A stretch of 64,000 nucleotides of DNA from Heterorhizobium halophytocola (GTDB lineage: Bacteria; Pseudomonadota; Alphaproteobacteria; Rhizobiales; Rhizobiaceae): contig NZ_JAGGJU010000008.1 in assembly GCF_017873095.1 (NCBI RefSeq), forward strand, positions 1 to 64,000. Reading direction: 5' to 3'. How positions within the stretch are numbered: the stretch's first letter is position 1; every line of letters starts with the position of its first letter. Of the stretch, positions 17,077 to 26,308 are shown one piece after another. Made by a program: the position numbers and the translations under genes. The notes under the pieces were generated by a model. It searched no databases and was not told where the DNA came from. It saw only the letters and a program-made list of their open reading frames with translations.

Positions 17077-18600
17077 TCAAGGGGTGGACGCGCCGAGCCT
17101 CTGGAGCTTCGGCCAGACAGGCTTCATCGCCTCGGCCAGTTCGACGAATAGGGCGTATCTCTCGTTGAACATCCGGTGCCGCTGCGGGTCTGGCTCGAAA
17201 CGCGTCTCGATCGCCGCGAGCGCGCGCGGATCGTCGGTCGGGCTCTTGAAATGCCCGGTCGCGGCCCCGGCGCAGAGTGCGGCACCCCAGGCGGCGGCCT
17301 CTTCCGTCCGGGTGGCGGCGACAGGGATGCCGAGGATATCGGCAAACAGGCCGGCCATGGCGGGATTGCGCGATATGCCGCCGGTCAGGCGTGCCGTCTT
17401 CGATCCGAACCCGTCGCGCAGCGCGTCGACATGGATGCGATGGTTGAAGGCGATGCCTTCGAGGATCGCGCGTACCGCGTCTCCCCTGTCATGCCAGGCG
17501 TTGAGGCCGAAAAGGCCGGCGCTGGAGGCGCCGCCAAAGGGCGAGCCGAAGAGATAGGGGTGGAAGAACACGCTGGAGGGGCGTGACGCCGCAGCGTCGA
17601 ACTCCCGGGCGAGAAGGGCATGAATGCTCTCCCCGGCCTCGGCGGCGATCGCGCTGTCGGTCGAACAGAAGGCTTCGATGAACCAGTCGTAATTGGCCGT
17701 CGATGCCGGGGACATCGACATGTTGTTCCACTCTCCGGGCCGGATGCCGTTGCGGCAGAGCCAGCGGGCGTCGGGCTTCGGCGCGCTGGACACGGTCTCG
17801 TTGATCGAATAGGTGCCCGCGACGATCGCGATCGTGTCGGCGCGGTAGCCGCCGATGCCGAGCGCCGAGGCGGTGACGTCGTGCAGTCCGGCTGCAACCG
17901 CCGTGCCCTCGACCAGGCCGGTGCGACGCGCCGTCTGCGCGCAGATGCCACCGATGATGTCTGCCGAACCTGCGATCTCCGGCCGCTTGTCCGCCAAGGC
18001 CTCAAGCCCGAACAGCTGCAGTGCCCGGTCCGAATAAAGCTGCGTCCCGACATCGGTAAACGAGGTGCTCGCCTCGGTTCTGTCGGTACCGATGGTGCCG
18101 GTCAGGCAAAACCGCAACCAGTCCTTGGCAGCGATGAAATGACCGATGGCGCCGTAGCGCTCGGGCTGATTGTCCCTGATCCAGGCAAGCAGCGCCGAAG
18201 GGGCCGAGGCATGCGGCATCTGGCCGGTCAAATGCAGGGCCTCCTTGCCGATGTCGCCGGCATTCCATGCGTCGGCGATATCGGCGGCGCGGGTATCGAG
18301 CGACAGCAGGGCAGGGCCGAGTGGGCGGGTCTGGCGATCGAGCAGATAGATGCCGTCGCCATGGGCAGTCGCCGCGACCGAGACGATGTCGGACGCCGGA
18401 CGGCCAAGTCCTGCAATGGCCTCGCCGATCGCGTCGGCCGTGGCATCCCAGAGGGCTTCCATGTCGCGTTCGACATGACGTGGCTTCGGGATAAGCTGCG
18501 GCACCCTGCGCCGGGCAATCGACAGCGGCCGTCCGTCGAGGTCGAAGATCACCGCCTTGGTAACGGTCAGGCCGCTGTCGATCCCGAGAATGCTGGGCAT
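17077..18600 (-). CDS. FGGY-family carbohydrate kinase (LyxK-like)
   Basis: A 507-aa sugar kinase. The N-terminal loop LGIDSGLTVTKAVIFDLDG, the AATAHGDGIYLLD segment and the C-terminal ARLTGGISRNPAMAGLFADI plus AAAWGAALCAG segments mark the FGGY fold. As I recall it, the pattern resembles L-xylulose kinase (LyxK) relatives more than GlpK. The ATG at 18600 is used; the DeoR gene ends 63 bases upstream. With the following FAD dehydrogenase it forms a kinase/dehydrogenase pair parallel to eryA/eryB. Substrate unknown; a tetritol or another alditol is inferred from context. Confidence 0.87.
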   Translation of the reverse strand: MPSILGIDSGLTVTKAVIFDLDGRPLSIARRRVPQLIPKPRHVERDMEALWDATADAIGEAIAGLGRPASDIVSVAATAHGDGIYLLDRQTRPLGPALLSLDTRAADIADAWNAGDIGKEALHLTGQMPHASAPSALLAWIRDNQPERYGAIGHFIAAKDWLRFCLTGTIGTDRTEASTSFTDVGTQLYSDRALQLFGLEALADKRPEIAGSADIIGGICAQTARRTGLVEGTAVAAGLHDVTASALGIGGYRADTIAIVAGTYSINETVSSAPKPDARWLCRNGIRPGEWNNMSMSPASTANYDWFIEAFCSTDSAIAAEAGESIHALLAREFDAAASRPSSVFFHPYLFGSPFGGASSAGLFGLNAWHDRGDAVRAILEGIAFNHRIHVDALRDGFGSKTARLTGGISRNPAMAGLFADILGIPVAATRTEEAAAWGAALCAGAATGHFKSPTDDPRALAAIETRFEPDPQRHRMFNERYALFVELAEAMKPVWPKLQRLGASTP

Positions 18601-18663
18601 GGGCGCCCCTCCTGCGATGGCCGCGAGTGTTTGGTGTTGCGGACGGATGAATGTCCGGCGCGG

Positions 18664-19521
18664 TCAGCCGGCCTTCTTGCCGCCCGCCACGACGACATTG
18701 ATCCCGGCCGAGCGCATCCTCGTCAGGTGTGTGATGGGGATGTCTTCATCGACGATGACGACATCGAATTCATCGAGATCGGCGAAGCGGTGCAGCGCCC
18801 GCCGTTCGAACTTGGTGTGATCGCAAAGAAGAATGCGCTTGGCCGCGCATTCGAACATCGCCCGTTTTGTCTCCACCGTCTCGGGCGACTGGTGGAAGAC
18901 GATATCGTCGACGATGGCCGACATCGACAGGAACACCGTATCGGCGCGAAGCCTGCGGATCTCGCTGACGGTGATATGCCCCATGAAGGCGTTGCACCAG
19001 TTGACATACTGGCCGCCGAGACCGATCAGGGTGATGTCGCGGATCTCCCTCAGCTCGTTGATCAGCGTCACCGAATTGGTGATGGCCGTCAGCGGCACCT
19101 TGGCCGGCAGCAGCGCGGTCATCTGCTGGACCGTGGTCGAATCGTCCAGAAGAATGGCCTGGCCCGGCTCGACGAAATTGATGGCGGTCTCGGCGATCGA
19201 GCGCTTTTCACTCGCCTGCCGGGTCGCCCGGTAGGCGTCGCTGGATTCGATCAGGCTGGTGGGGGCGGCCGTCACGATGCCGCGGGTCTTGCGAATGATG
19301 CCGCGACCGACCAGATCGTCGACGTCGCGGTGGGCCGTCATCAGGCTGATGCCAAAGCGTTCGGTCAGATCCTCGATGCGGATAGAGCCCTCGGAAATCA
19401 CCGTCTCGGCGATCATCTGCCGCCTGACGAGCTGCCTGGCATGCCGGCTGTCGCTCGGCATCTCGTCCGACAGCATGTCCTTGACATCGACTTTTCTGGT
19501 CACGTCCGCCTCTTCCAACAC
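18664..19521 (-). CDS. DeoR-family transcriptional regulator (intact)
   Basis: A 285-aa repressor. The DeoR helix-turn-helix lies at about residues 33-85 (RRQMIAETVISEGSIRIEDL, then FGISLMTAHRDVDDLVGRG), and the DeoRC sugar-phosphate sensor domain fills the rest (LLDDSTTVQQMTALL, TNSVTLINEL, LLCDHTKF). The ATG at 19521 gives an N-terminal extension of about 30 residues before the HTH; an internal start is possible. It lies between the ABC importer genes and the kinase/dehydrogenase genes and is the probable local regulator. The other DeoR gene in this locus (about 29.9 kb) is broken. Confidence 0.9.
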   Translation of the reverse strand: MLEEADVTRKVDVKDMLSDEMPSDSRHARQLVRRQMIAETVISEGSIRIEDLTERFGISLMTAHRDVDDLVGRGIIRKTRGIVTAAPTSLIESSDAYRATRQASEKRSIAETAINFVEPGQAILLDDSTTVQQMTALLPAKVPLTAITNSVTLINELREIRDITLIGLGGQYVNWCNAFMGHITVSEIRRLRADTVFLSMSAIVDDIVFHQSPETVETKRAMFECAAKRILLCDHTKFERRALHRFADLDEFDVVIVDEDIPITHLTRMRSAGINVVVAGGKKAG

Positions 19522-19614
19522 TTTGCCCCTTTACGCTTCGTATCCGGTAACATGTTGCAAATCAAAGGTCGGACGACAGGAGGCACGAGCGCCGTGCCTC
19601 CTGTCTGGATGGCG

Positions 19615-20562
19615 TTACTCGCTCAGAACGAAGGGAGCGGTATACTTGTCGACATTGTCCTTGGTGATCAGCAGGCAATCGAAGAGCTGCTTTTCGGTGT
19701 CGACGCCGGTCTTGCCGGTCTTGATGAAGCTGTCGGCCTGCTTGACCGCAGCTTCGGAGAATACGGCAACCGGCTGCAGCACGGTATACTGCAACTCGCC
19801 CGACTTGACCGCGGCAACCGCATCCGGCGAACCGTCGAAACCACCGACCTTCACCTTGTCGAGCTTGCCGGCTTCCTTCAGCGCGGCGATCGCACCGAGC
19901 GCCATTTCGTCGTTGCCGCTGATGACGCCGATGATGTCGGGATGGGCCTGCAGCATCGACTGCATCTTGTCGTGGCCCTGGGTGCGATCCCAGTTGGCGA
20001 CTTCCTTGGCGACCTTGTTGAGGTCCGGATACTGGGTCAGCACCGTCTCGTAGCCGTTCGAACGCGTGGCGGCATTGTTGTCGGAGGGGGCGCCGAACAG
20101 TTCGGCGTAATTGCCTTCTTCACCGACATCTTCCACCCACTGCTGCGCACCGATGGCGGCGCCCTGGGCGTTGTTGGACACGAGCTGCGCCTTGGCAAGG
20201 CCTTCCTGGTTGATCTCGGCATTGACGAGGAAGACCGGGATGCCGGCGGCGACGGCCTTCTTCACCGCGCCGACCGAACCGTCGGCATTGGCCGGATCGA
20301 GAATGATGGCGGCCGACTTGTTGGTGATCGCCGTGTCGATCAGGTTGCTCTCGGTATTCGTGTCGCCCTTGTGGGCGCTGACGGTGGCCTTGTAGCCGAG
20401 TTTTTCGGCGGCCTTCTTGGCGACTTCGCCCTCGGTGTACCAGTAGGGGTTGGACGGATCGTTGACGATGATCGTCATCATATCCTGTGCCCATGCCGCA
20501 CTGGTCATCAACGGGGCGACCGCCAGGGCGGCCAATAATACGCGCTTGCCTTTTTTGAACAT
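19615..20562 (-). CDS. eryG: Polyol ABC transporter substrate-binding protein (EryG-type)
   Basis: A 315-aa periplasmic binding protein of the ribose/erythritol class. The Sec signal peptide is MFKKGKRVLLAALAVAPLMTSAAWA. The mature protein starts MMTIIVNDPSNPYWYTEGE and includes the hinge-region segment IGVISGNDEMALGAIAAL. I chose the ATG at 20562 with GGGAG upstream. Gene order (ATPase, permease, binding protein) and its place opposite eryABCD support erythritol import. The symbol rests on this context as well as family, and related tetritols may also be bound. Confidence 0.85.
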   Translation of the reverse strand: MFKKGKRVLLAALAVAPLMTSAAWAQDMMTIIVNDPSNPYWYTEGEVAKKAAEKLGYKATVSAHKGDTNTESNLIDTAITNKSAAIILDPANADGSVGAVKKAVAAGIPVFLVNAEINQEGLAKAQLVSNNAQGAAIGAQQWVEDVGEEGNYAELFGAPSDNNAATRSNGYETVLTQYPDLNKVAKEVANWDRTQGHDKMQSMLQAHPDIIGVISGNDEMALGAIAALKEAGKLDKVKVGGFDGSPDAVAAVKSGELQYTVLQPVAVFSEAAVKQADSFIKTGKTGVDTEKQLFDCLLITKDNVDKYTAPFVLSE

Positions 20563-20681
20563 GTTCTCACTCCCTTTCATTGAGCTGAGGTTCCGCCGGT
20601 AACCGGCAACACTTTCCGCGATCGAACCTGATGTCTCGCTCCTCGCTCCCCGCGGTCAGATTGGTGGGCGCGCCGCAATCG

Positions 20682-21719
20682 TCAGCGACGGGCGTATTTG
20701 ATGCTGTTCAGGAGAACGGCAAGGACAATGACGGCACCAGTAAACACGGTCTGCCAGTAGGCCGACACCCCGATGATGACGAGGCCATCCGACAGGAAGC
20801 CGATGACGAAGGCGCCGAGCAGCGTGCCGATCACGGTGCCGCGTCCGCCGGTCAGCGCCGCACCGCCGATGACGACGGCGGCAATCGCCGTCAGCTCATA
20901 GGAGGTGCCGGCGGTTGGACCGGCGGACGTCAGCTGGGAGGACAACACGAGACCTGCCACCGCGGCGCAGATGCCGGACAGCATGTAGACGGAGACTTTC
21001 ACGCGGGTGACGGGAACGCCCGACAGTTCCGCGGCACGCTCATTGCCGCCGGAAGAATAGAGCCAGCGGCCAAAGGCGGTGCGCGACAGGATGATGCCGC
21101 AGATGATGGCAAAGATCGCCAGGACCAGCACGCCGATCGGCACGCCGCCGAGCCGGTTGAAGCCGAGCCAGTCGAAGCCGGTATTGCCGAGTTCGGGACG
21201 GCCGCCGAGATTGTTGTAGGTGAGGCCGTTGGTCATCAGCAGCGCGACGCCGCGGGCGACGTAAAGGACGCCGAGTGTCGCGACGAAGGCCGGGACCCTC
21301 AGATAGGCGATCAACAGCCCGTTGACGGCACCCACCACCGCGCCGAGAAGGCAGGTGAGAATAACGACGACCCAAACAGGGGGGTAGAGGACGACGCCGA
21401 ACTGTTCGAGCGTGATGCCCTGCATCAGGAAACCGGCGACCACGCCGGCAAGCCCGAGCGTCGAGCCGACGGAAAGGTCGATGCCGCCATTCAGGACCAC
21501 CAGCAGCATGCCGATCGCCAGCAGGCCGAAAATGGCCACATGCGAGGACATGATCAGGAAATTGCCGAGGCTGAAATAGTTCGGCGACATGATCGAGAAG
21601 ACGACGATGATCGCGATCAGGGCGAAGAAGGCGCGGCCTTCGAACAGCAGTTCGATCAGGCTTTTCTTGCGCTTCGCCGCAGGGGCCGCTTTGGTGGTGT
21701 CCATGGTGGTGACTGACAT
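20682..21719 (-). CDS. eryF: Polyol ABC transporter permease (EryF-type)
   Basis: A 345-aa BPD_transp_2 permease. After a basic N-terminus (AAPAAKRKKSLIELL) it has 8-10 membrane segments, the motif NGGIDLSVGSTLGLAGV (about residues 80-96) and the C-terminal VVIGGAALTGGRGTVIGTLLGA. I chose the ATG at 21719 because AAGGAGCG lies upstream; the longer frame runs into the ATPase gene. It sits 23 bases after the ATPase stop and forms the channel of the importer. Confidence 0.88.
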   Translation of the reverse strand: MSVTTMDTTKAAPAAKRKKSLIELLFEGRAFFALIAIIVVFSIMSPNYFSLGNFLIMSSHVAIFGLLAIGMLLVVLNGGIDLSVGSTLGLAGVVAGFLMQGITLEQFGVVLYPPVWVVVILTCLLGAVVGAVNGLLIAYLRVPAFVATLGVLYVARGVALLMTNGLTYNNLGGRPELGNTGFDWLGFNRLGGVPIGVLVLAIFAIICGIILSRTAFGRWLYSSGGNERAAELSGVPVTRVKVSVYMLSGICAAVAGLVLSSQLTSAGPTAGTSYELTAIAAVVIGGAALTGGRGTVIGTLLGAFVIGFLSDGLVIIGVSAYWQTVFTGAVIVLAVLLNSIKYARR

Positions 21720-21742
21720 TGCGCAGCGCTCCTTGATCCTGG

Positions 21743-23281
21743 CTAGTGGGCGACCACAGCCTCTCCCGAGGCAGCCATGATTTGTTCCTTGGTGACATCC
21801 GGGCCGAACTCGGCGGAGATCCGTCCCCGGTGCATGACGACGATGCGGTGCGCAATGCTGAGGCATTCGCCGACTTCGGATGTCGTGTAGATGACGGCCA
21901 GTCCCTGCCTTGCGCGTTCGGCAAGCAACTTGAAGACCTCGGCCTTGGCGCCGATATCGATGCCGCGGCTCGGTTCGTCGAGCAGGATGACTTCCGGATT
22001 GGTGGCGAGCATCTTGCCGATCACCACCTTCTGCTGGTTGCCGCCCGACAGCGAACCGATCGGCGCCTCGCCGCCATCGGTCTTGATATGGACCTTGGCG
22101 ATGGCGTCCGAGACGAGGCTTGCTTCCCGGGCAAAGGAGGTGAGCATGCCGCGGGTAAAGCTGCCGATGCTGGCAAGCGAAAGATTGCGCCCGACGGTCA
22201 TGGTCTGCACCAGCCCGTCGCGCTGGCGGTCTTCGGGCACCAGGACCAGCCCCTTGCCGATGCAGTCCGCGATGGAGCGGCCGGACACATCCTCGCCCCG
22301 GAGGCTGACGCTGCCGGCCGAGGGGGGTAGACGGCCTGCCACGCATTCCAGGAGCTCGGTGCGTCCGGCGCCCATCAATCCGTAGATGCAGACGATCTCG
22401 CCTTCACGCACGCTGAGCGAGAGATCATCGACTACGGAAAAGTCTCCGGAGGGTCCCCGGACTGTCAGGCCATCGATCGCAAGGGCTACCGGCCCGAATT
22501 CATAGCCGTCCGGCGGCGAGCCCAGATCGAAGTTCTCGCCCACCATGTTGCGGACGATCCATTCGAGATCGATATCGGCGCGCGGCGCATAGGCGGTCAT
22601 GGCGCCATCACGCAGCACCACGGCATGATTGGTGATCTGCAGGGCTTCTTCCAGATGGTGCGAGATATAGACGATCGAGACGCCGCGGCCGGTCAGGTCG
22701 CGGATCACCTTGAACAGCACATCGACCTCCGAGGCGCTGAGCGCCGAGGTCGGTTCGTCCATGATCAGGATGCGGGAATTGACCGAAAGTGCCCGGGCGA
22801 TCTCGACGATCTGCTGCTGGCCGAGGCGAAGATCCTCGACCGGCGTCAGTGGGTCGATCTGCTCTTCCAGTTCCTCCATCAGCAGCCGGGTCTGGCGTTC
22901 TTCCTCGGCGAAGTCGACGCCGGTGGCGGTCATGATCTCGCGGCCCATGAAGATATTGTCGCGAACATTCATGTTGGGCGCCAGGCTGAGTTCCTGGTGG
23001 ATGATCGAGATGCCGAGTTCGCGCGCTTCCGTCGAGGAATTGAAGGTGACGGGCTTGCCGTCGAGCACGATCTCGCCCGAGGTCGGCTTTACCACGCCCG
23101 ACAGGATCTTCATCAGGGTCGACTTGCCGGCACCGTTTTCGCCGAACAGCGTCGTCACCTGACCCTGGTGAATGTCGAAATTCACGCCTTTGAGGGCCTG
23201 GATATTGCCGTAGGACTTGGCGATGTTGTGGGCCGCAAGGACCACGTCGCCGGTTGTGCTGGACGTGCTGGCAATGCTCAT
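21743..23281 (-). CDS. eryE: Polyol ABC transporter ATP-binding protein, fused double ATPase (EryE-type)
   Basis: A 512-aa protein with two ABC domains, the usual layout in ribose-class importers. Domain 1 has Walker A FGENGAGKST, a degenerate signature LRLGQQQ and Walker B LIMDEPTSALS. Domain 2 has a divergent Walker A IYGLMGAGRTEL, signature LSGGNQQK and Walker B ILLDEPSRGID. The ATG at 23281 overlaps the DUF2291 stop by 4 bases. Works with the adjoining permease and binding protein. Confidence 0.9.
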   Translation of the reverse strand: MSIASTSSTTGDVVLAAHNIAKSYGNIQALKGVNFDIHQGQVTTLFGENGAGKSTLMKILSGVVKPTSGEIVLDGKPVTFNSSTEARELGISIIHQELSLAPNMNVRDNIFMGREIMTATGVDFAEEERQTRLLMEELEEQIDPLTPVEDLRLGQQQIVEIARALSVNSRILIMDEPTSALSASEVDVLFKVIRDLTGRGVSIVYISHHLEEALQITNHAVVLRDGAMTAYAPRADIDLEWIVRNMVGENFDLGSPPDGYEFGPVALAIDGLTVRGPSGDFSVVDDLSLSVREGEIVCIYGLMGAGRTELLECVAGRLPPSAGSVSLRGEDVSGRSIADCIGKGLVLVPEDRQRDGLVQTMTVGRNLSLASIGSFTRGMLTSFAREASLVSDAIAKVHIKTDGGEAPIGSLSGGNQQKVVIGKMLATNPEVILLDEPSRGIDIGAKAEVFKLLAERARQGLAVIYTTSEVGECLSIAHRIVVMHRGRISAEFGPDVTKEQIMAASGEAVVAH

Positions 23282-23934
23282 TTGACGTCTAGCCTCACCG
23301 GGGTGACGATCCAGTTCTTGGTGCTGACCAGGCGAAAGACGCCGACCACCGAGACCGTCTTGCCGGTCAGTTTTTCCGGGTCGATATCGGCAAGCACCGT
23401 CTTCTTGACCTGGTTGTTGATGGCCGAGCCGGCATTCTGATACTCGATCTGGTTGGTGAACTGGCCGAAGGTGATGTCGCCGGTCGCATCGCGCAGATCG
23501 GTGCCGTTGAGGGCCGGACCGGTCTGGATGCGGACCTTCACGCCATCCGGCATGCCGTCGATGTCGACCATGTTGTAGTTCGACTTGCGCTCGCCGACGA
23601 CGCCGGTGAAGGACACGGGGATGATCGGCCCGATGGAGGCAGCCACGCCGTATTTCTCGCCGGCTGCCTTCTTGTCGGCTGCAATCGCCTTGGCCACTTC
23701 GACCGCATCGACGGCCCGGGTCTCGACGCTCTTTTGAATGATCGGGAACTGTTCCTCCCCGAAGGCGTCCGGCTGGAATTTCTGTTCGCGCACATCGTGC
23801 TCGGAGCCGATGACGACCACCTTGGTATCGAATGCCATGGCCGCGAGGACGACGACCGCTGCCGCGCCAAGGACCCAACGGCGCGTGTGGGTGGGGGTCG
23901 ACGGGCGACGGGCTGCGCTGTCGGTCACGGTCAT
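23278..23934 (-). CDS. DUF2291-family exported or membrane-anchored protein
   Basis: A 218-aa protein with one N-terminal hydrophobic segment (RRWVLGAAAVVVLAAMAFDTKVV) followed by a soluble domain (from SEHDVREQKFQPDAFGEEQF). This pattern fits DUF2291 proteins, which occur next to ribose-class ABC importers, including erythritol ones, and have no proven function. It is coupled on both sides: its ATG overlaps the stop of a 52-aa ORF, and its stop overlaps the ATPase start. The tight coupling suggests an importer accessory in the periplasm or on its membrane face. Confidence 0.75.
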   Translation of the reverse strand: MTVTDSAARRPSTPTHTRRWVLGAAAVVVLAAMAFDTKVVVIGSEHDVREQKFQPDAFGEEQFPIIQKSVETRAVDAVEVAKAIAADKKAAGEKYGVAASIGPIIPVSFTGVVGERKSNYNMVDIDGMPDGVKVRIQTGPALNGTDLRDATGDITFGQFTNQIEYQNAGSAINNQVKKTVLADIDPEKLTGKTVSVVGVFRLVSTKNWIVTPVRLDVK

Positions 23935-24089
23935 TGTTGGCCTCGCATCGTCATGACGAAATACTGGAGAGCGGCAAGCGCTGCCGCGTGGCGGGGGCCG
24001 CGCACGGTCATGCCGTGATCGTCCTGCACAGGCAGGGCGTGCCACCGGGCGCAGGGCGTGATCAGGTCGATTGGAAGCGCGTCGCTCAT
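23931..24089 (-). CDS. Small 52-aa protein at the head of the importer operon
   Basis: An ATG at 24089 has GGGAGGAATTC directly upstream, one of the best ribosome sites in the window. It opens 52 codons that end in a TGA overlapping the ATG of the DUF2291 gene by 4 bases. The product starts MSDALPIDLITPCARW and carries a hydrophobic patch near the C-terminus (HAAALAALQYFVMTM). I recognise no family. The strong ribosome site plus ATGA coupling makes it a likely real first gene of the operon, either a small protein or a translated leader for the importer genes. Confidence 0.65.
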   Translation of the reverse strand: MSDALPIDLITPCARWHALPVQDDHGMTVRGPRHAAALAALQYFVMTMRGQQ

Positions 24090-24703
24090 GAATTCCTCCC
24101 GTCAAATGTCGATTCGGCAGTCTCCTCCAGCCGTTTCGACATCACGACAGGACGGCGATCTGCATCCGTGTCGTGGTAGTTGATGAGAAAGATATGTTAA
24201 CTTAACGCAGTCGTCAACGGAGCGATGGCGGTTTTTCGCGGGGTAGATCCCGCCAGCAGGGGCGGTTGTATCAGGTGAGCTTTCGGGATCAGACTTTCTT
24301 TCGCGTCTGCGAAAATGCAAAGGCAAGAAATTTTGCGGCGCAAAAATAATTGTCTGCCGAGGGTCAATATATTGAATATTAATTGTTATTGCCCTTTTGT
24401 CACCAGCTGATTTCCGTACCATGGCCGGCTAACCCATGTGTTTTGACGGGTCTGGGGTTTAGGTAAACGACGGCGGGTCAGACCTGGATCAGATCCCGCC
24501 CGGATTGAAAAATAATTCATCGAGGGAAAAAAATATCGAGACATACGATATTATTATGTTAAGATCGCGCCAAAGGTCTTAATAGGTTTGCGCCAGGCAT
24601 GGAGGATGATGCCGCGGCCGGGCGGAGGCCTATGCGAGGACAAGGGAGGGCAGCTGGTGTCAGTCTGTTTGCACATGACGATACGTCGCCTGCCGCAGGT
24701 CGA
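24090..24703. promoter_or_regulatory. Divergent control region of the C4-polyol locus
   Basis: About 610 bases with no gene lie between the two outward-reading operons and are AT-rich in an otherwise GC-rich window. I see four palindromes: GTTAA-C-TTAAC (24196-24206), TCAATATATTGA (24364-24375), ATATCG-N7-CGATAT (24533-24551) and TTAAGA-N12-TCTTAA (24559-24582). The first is close to the importer operon and the last two are close to eryA. They are candidate sites for EryD and the DeoR regulator. I did not assign -35/-10 boxes. Confidence 0.6.
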
Positions 24704-26254
24704 ATGACGCACGCCCATCAACTCATTATCGGCATAGACGCGGGCACCTCGGTGATGAAGGCGGTCGCCTTCACGCTGTCTGGCCGCCAGCTCGCCAGTG
24801 CGTCGGTGCGCAATGCCTATGACACCGCAGACGGCGGGGCGGTTACGCAGTCGATGACCCGGACATGGGCCGATTGTGCGGCGGCCCTGAAGGCTCTGGG
24901 CGAGAAGATCGAACATCTGGCGGACCGTACGGCGGCGATTGCCGTGACCGGGCAGGGCGATGGCACCTGGCTGGTCGGAAAGGGTGATCAGCCGGTCGGC
25001 GATGCCTGGCTCTGGCTTGATGCGCGGGCAGCGCCAACCGTCACGCAGCTTTCGGCATTGAAGACGGATCGCGCCCGTTTCGAGGCAACCGGAACCGGCC
25101 TCAACACCTGTCAGCAGGGCGCCCAGATGGCGCATATGCAGAGCCGCTACCCCGAATTGCTGGGCGCTGCCGAAGCTGTCCTGCATTGCAAGGACTGGCT
25201 CTATCTGAAGCTCACGGGCGTGCGTGCCACCGATCCCTCCGAGGTCAGCTTCACCTTCGGCAATTTCCGCACGCGCGACTACGACGATGTGGTGCTCGAT
25301 GCGCTGGGGCTTGCAGCCCACAAGCACCTGTTGCCGCCGGTGATCGACGGGACCCGGACTGTCCATCCCTTGACGGAAGAGGCCGCATCCGAATGTGGCT
25401 TGCTTGCCGGCACGCCGGTCAGTCTCGGCTATGTCGACATGGTGATGACGGCGCTCGGCGCCGGGGTGCGCAGTGAGGGCCTGAATGCGGCCGCGTCCGC
25501 CATCGGCTCGACCGGCGTCCATCTGCAGGCCAAGGCCGTGGAGGATGTTGTCCTCAATGCACAGAGGACCGGCTATGTCATTGCCCTGCCGATCCCCGGG
25601 ATCGTCACGCAGGTGCAGACCAATATGGGCGCCACGATCAATCTCGACTGGCTGCTCAACACCGCCCAGGACCTGCTTGCCGAATTCGGTACGGCCGTTG
25701 CCTTCGACGAGCTTCTCGGGCGGGTCGACCAGTGGTTTGTCGGCACAAAGCCTTCGGACATCCTCTATCATCCGTATATCTCCGAGGCGGGCGAGCGTGG
25801 CCCCTTCGTCAATGCCAATGCACGTGCCAATTTCAGCGGCCTGTCGGTGCGCCACCGCTTCCCGGATCTGGTGCGTGCCGTCGTCGAGGGCCTCGGGCTT
25901 GCCGCCCGCGATTGCTACGACGCCATGGGTGCCCTGCCGCGGGAGGTGCGCATCAGTGGAGGCGCTGCCCGTTCCGATGCGATCCGCTCGTCGCTATCGG
26001 CGGCGATCAGGGCGCCGGTTCGCGTCAGCCAGCGCGAGGAAGCGGGGGCTGCGGGTGCGTCGATGATGGCGGCCGTGGCGATCGGCGTCTATCCGGATAT
26101 GGATGCCTGTATCGCCGACTGGGTCACTCCGCATCTGGGAGCCGGCGAGCCGCCGCTTGCCGCGGACGCCGAGCGCATGCAGCGGCTTTTCGAAGCCTAT
26201 CAGACAATTCGAACCGGCATCGCGCCGGCCTGGGACATCCTGGCCGCCCGTTGA
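24704..26254 (+). CDS. eryA: Erythritol kinase EryA (FGGY family)
   Basis: A 516-aa FGGY kinase. LIIGIDAGTSVMKAVAFTLSG is the N-terminal phosphate loop, VTGQGDGTWL follows at about residue 85, and EVRISGGAARSDAIRSSL with AGAAGASMMAAVAIG forms the C-terminal nucleotide region. I chose the ATG at 24704 because the phosphate loop starts right after it; the longer frame to 24599 has a low-complexity head. EryB, EryC and EryD homologues follow in the classic order, which fixes the assignment. Product: L-erythritol 4-phosphate (also named D-erythritol 1-phosphate). Confidence 0.92.
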   Translation: MTHAHQLIIGIDAGTSVMKAVAFTLSGRQLASASVRNAYDTADGGAVTQSMTRTWADCAAALKALGEKIEHLADRTAAIAVTGQGDGTWLVGKGDQPVGDAWLWLDARAAPTVTQLSALKTDRARFEATGTGLNTCQQGAQMAHMQSRYPELLGAAEAVLHCKDWLYLKLTGVRATDPSEVSFTFGNFRTRDYDDVVLDALGLAAHKHLLPPVIDGTRTVHPLTEEAASECGLLAGTPVSLGYVDMVMTALGAGVRSEGLNAAASAIGSTGVHLQAKAVEDVVLNAQRTGYVIALPIPGIVTQVQTNMGATINLDWLLNTAQDLLAEFGTAVAFDELLGRVDQWFVGTKPSDILYHPYISEAGERGPFVNANARANFSGLSVRHRFPDLVRAVVEGLGLAARDCYDAMGALPREVRISGGAARSDAIRSSLSAAIRAPVRVSQREEAGAAGASMMAAVAIGVYPDMDACIADWVTPHLGAGEPPLAADAERMQRLFEAYQTIRTGIAPAWDILAAR

Positions 26255-26308
26255 ACCATCCGGCCATGCGGCAAGGGCAGGCGGCGGGCGCCGACAGAGG
26301 AGCAAGAC

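Noticed and set aside
15320-18600. Reading the kinase and FAD dehydrogenase as ordinary glpK-glpD
   Set aside because: The kinase motifs look LyxK-like rather than GlpK-like, no glpF or GlpR-type pairing is clear, and the genes sit inside an erythritol locus. Glycerol use is not excluded, so no glp symbols were given.
17620-20538. A 972-residue open frame on the plus strand
   Set aside because: It runs antisense over the FGGY kinase, DeoR and binding-protein genes, has a low-complexity Arg/Gly/Asp/His-rich product and no domain. It is a shadow of GC-rich codon use.
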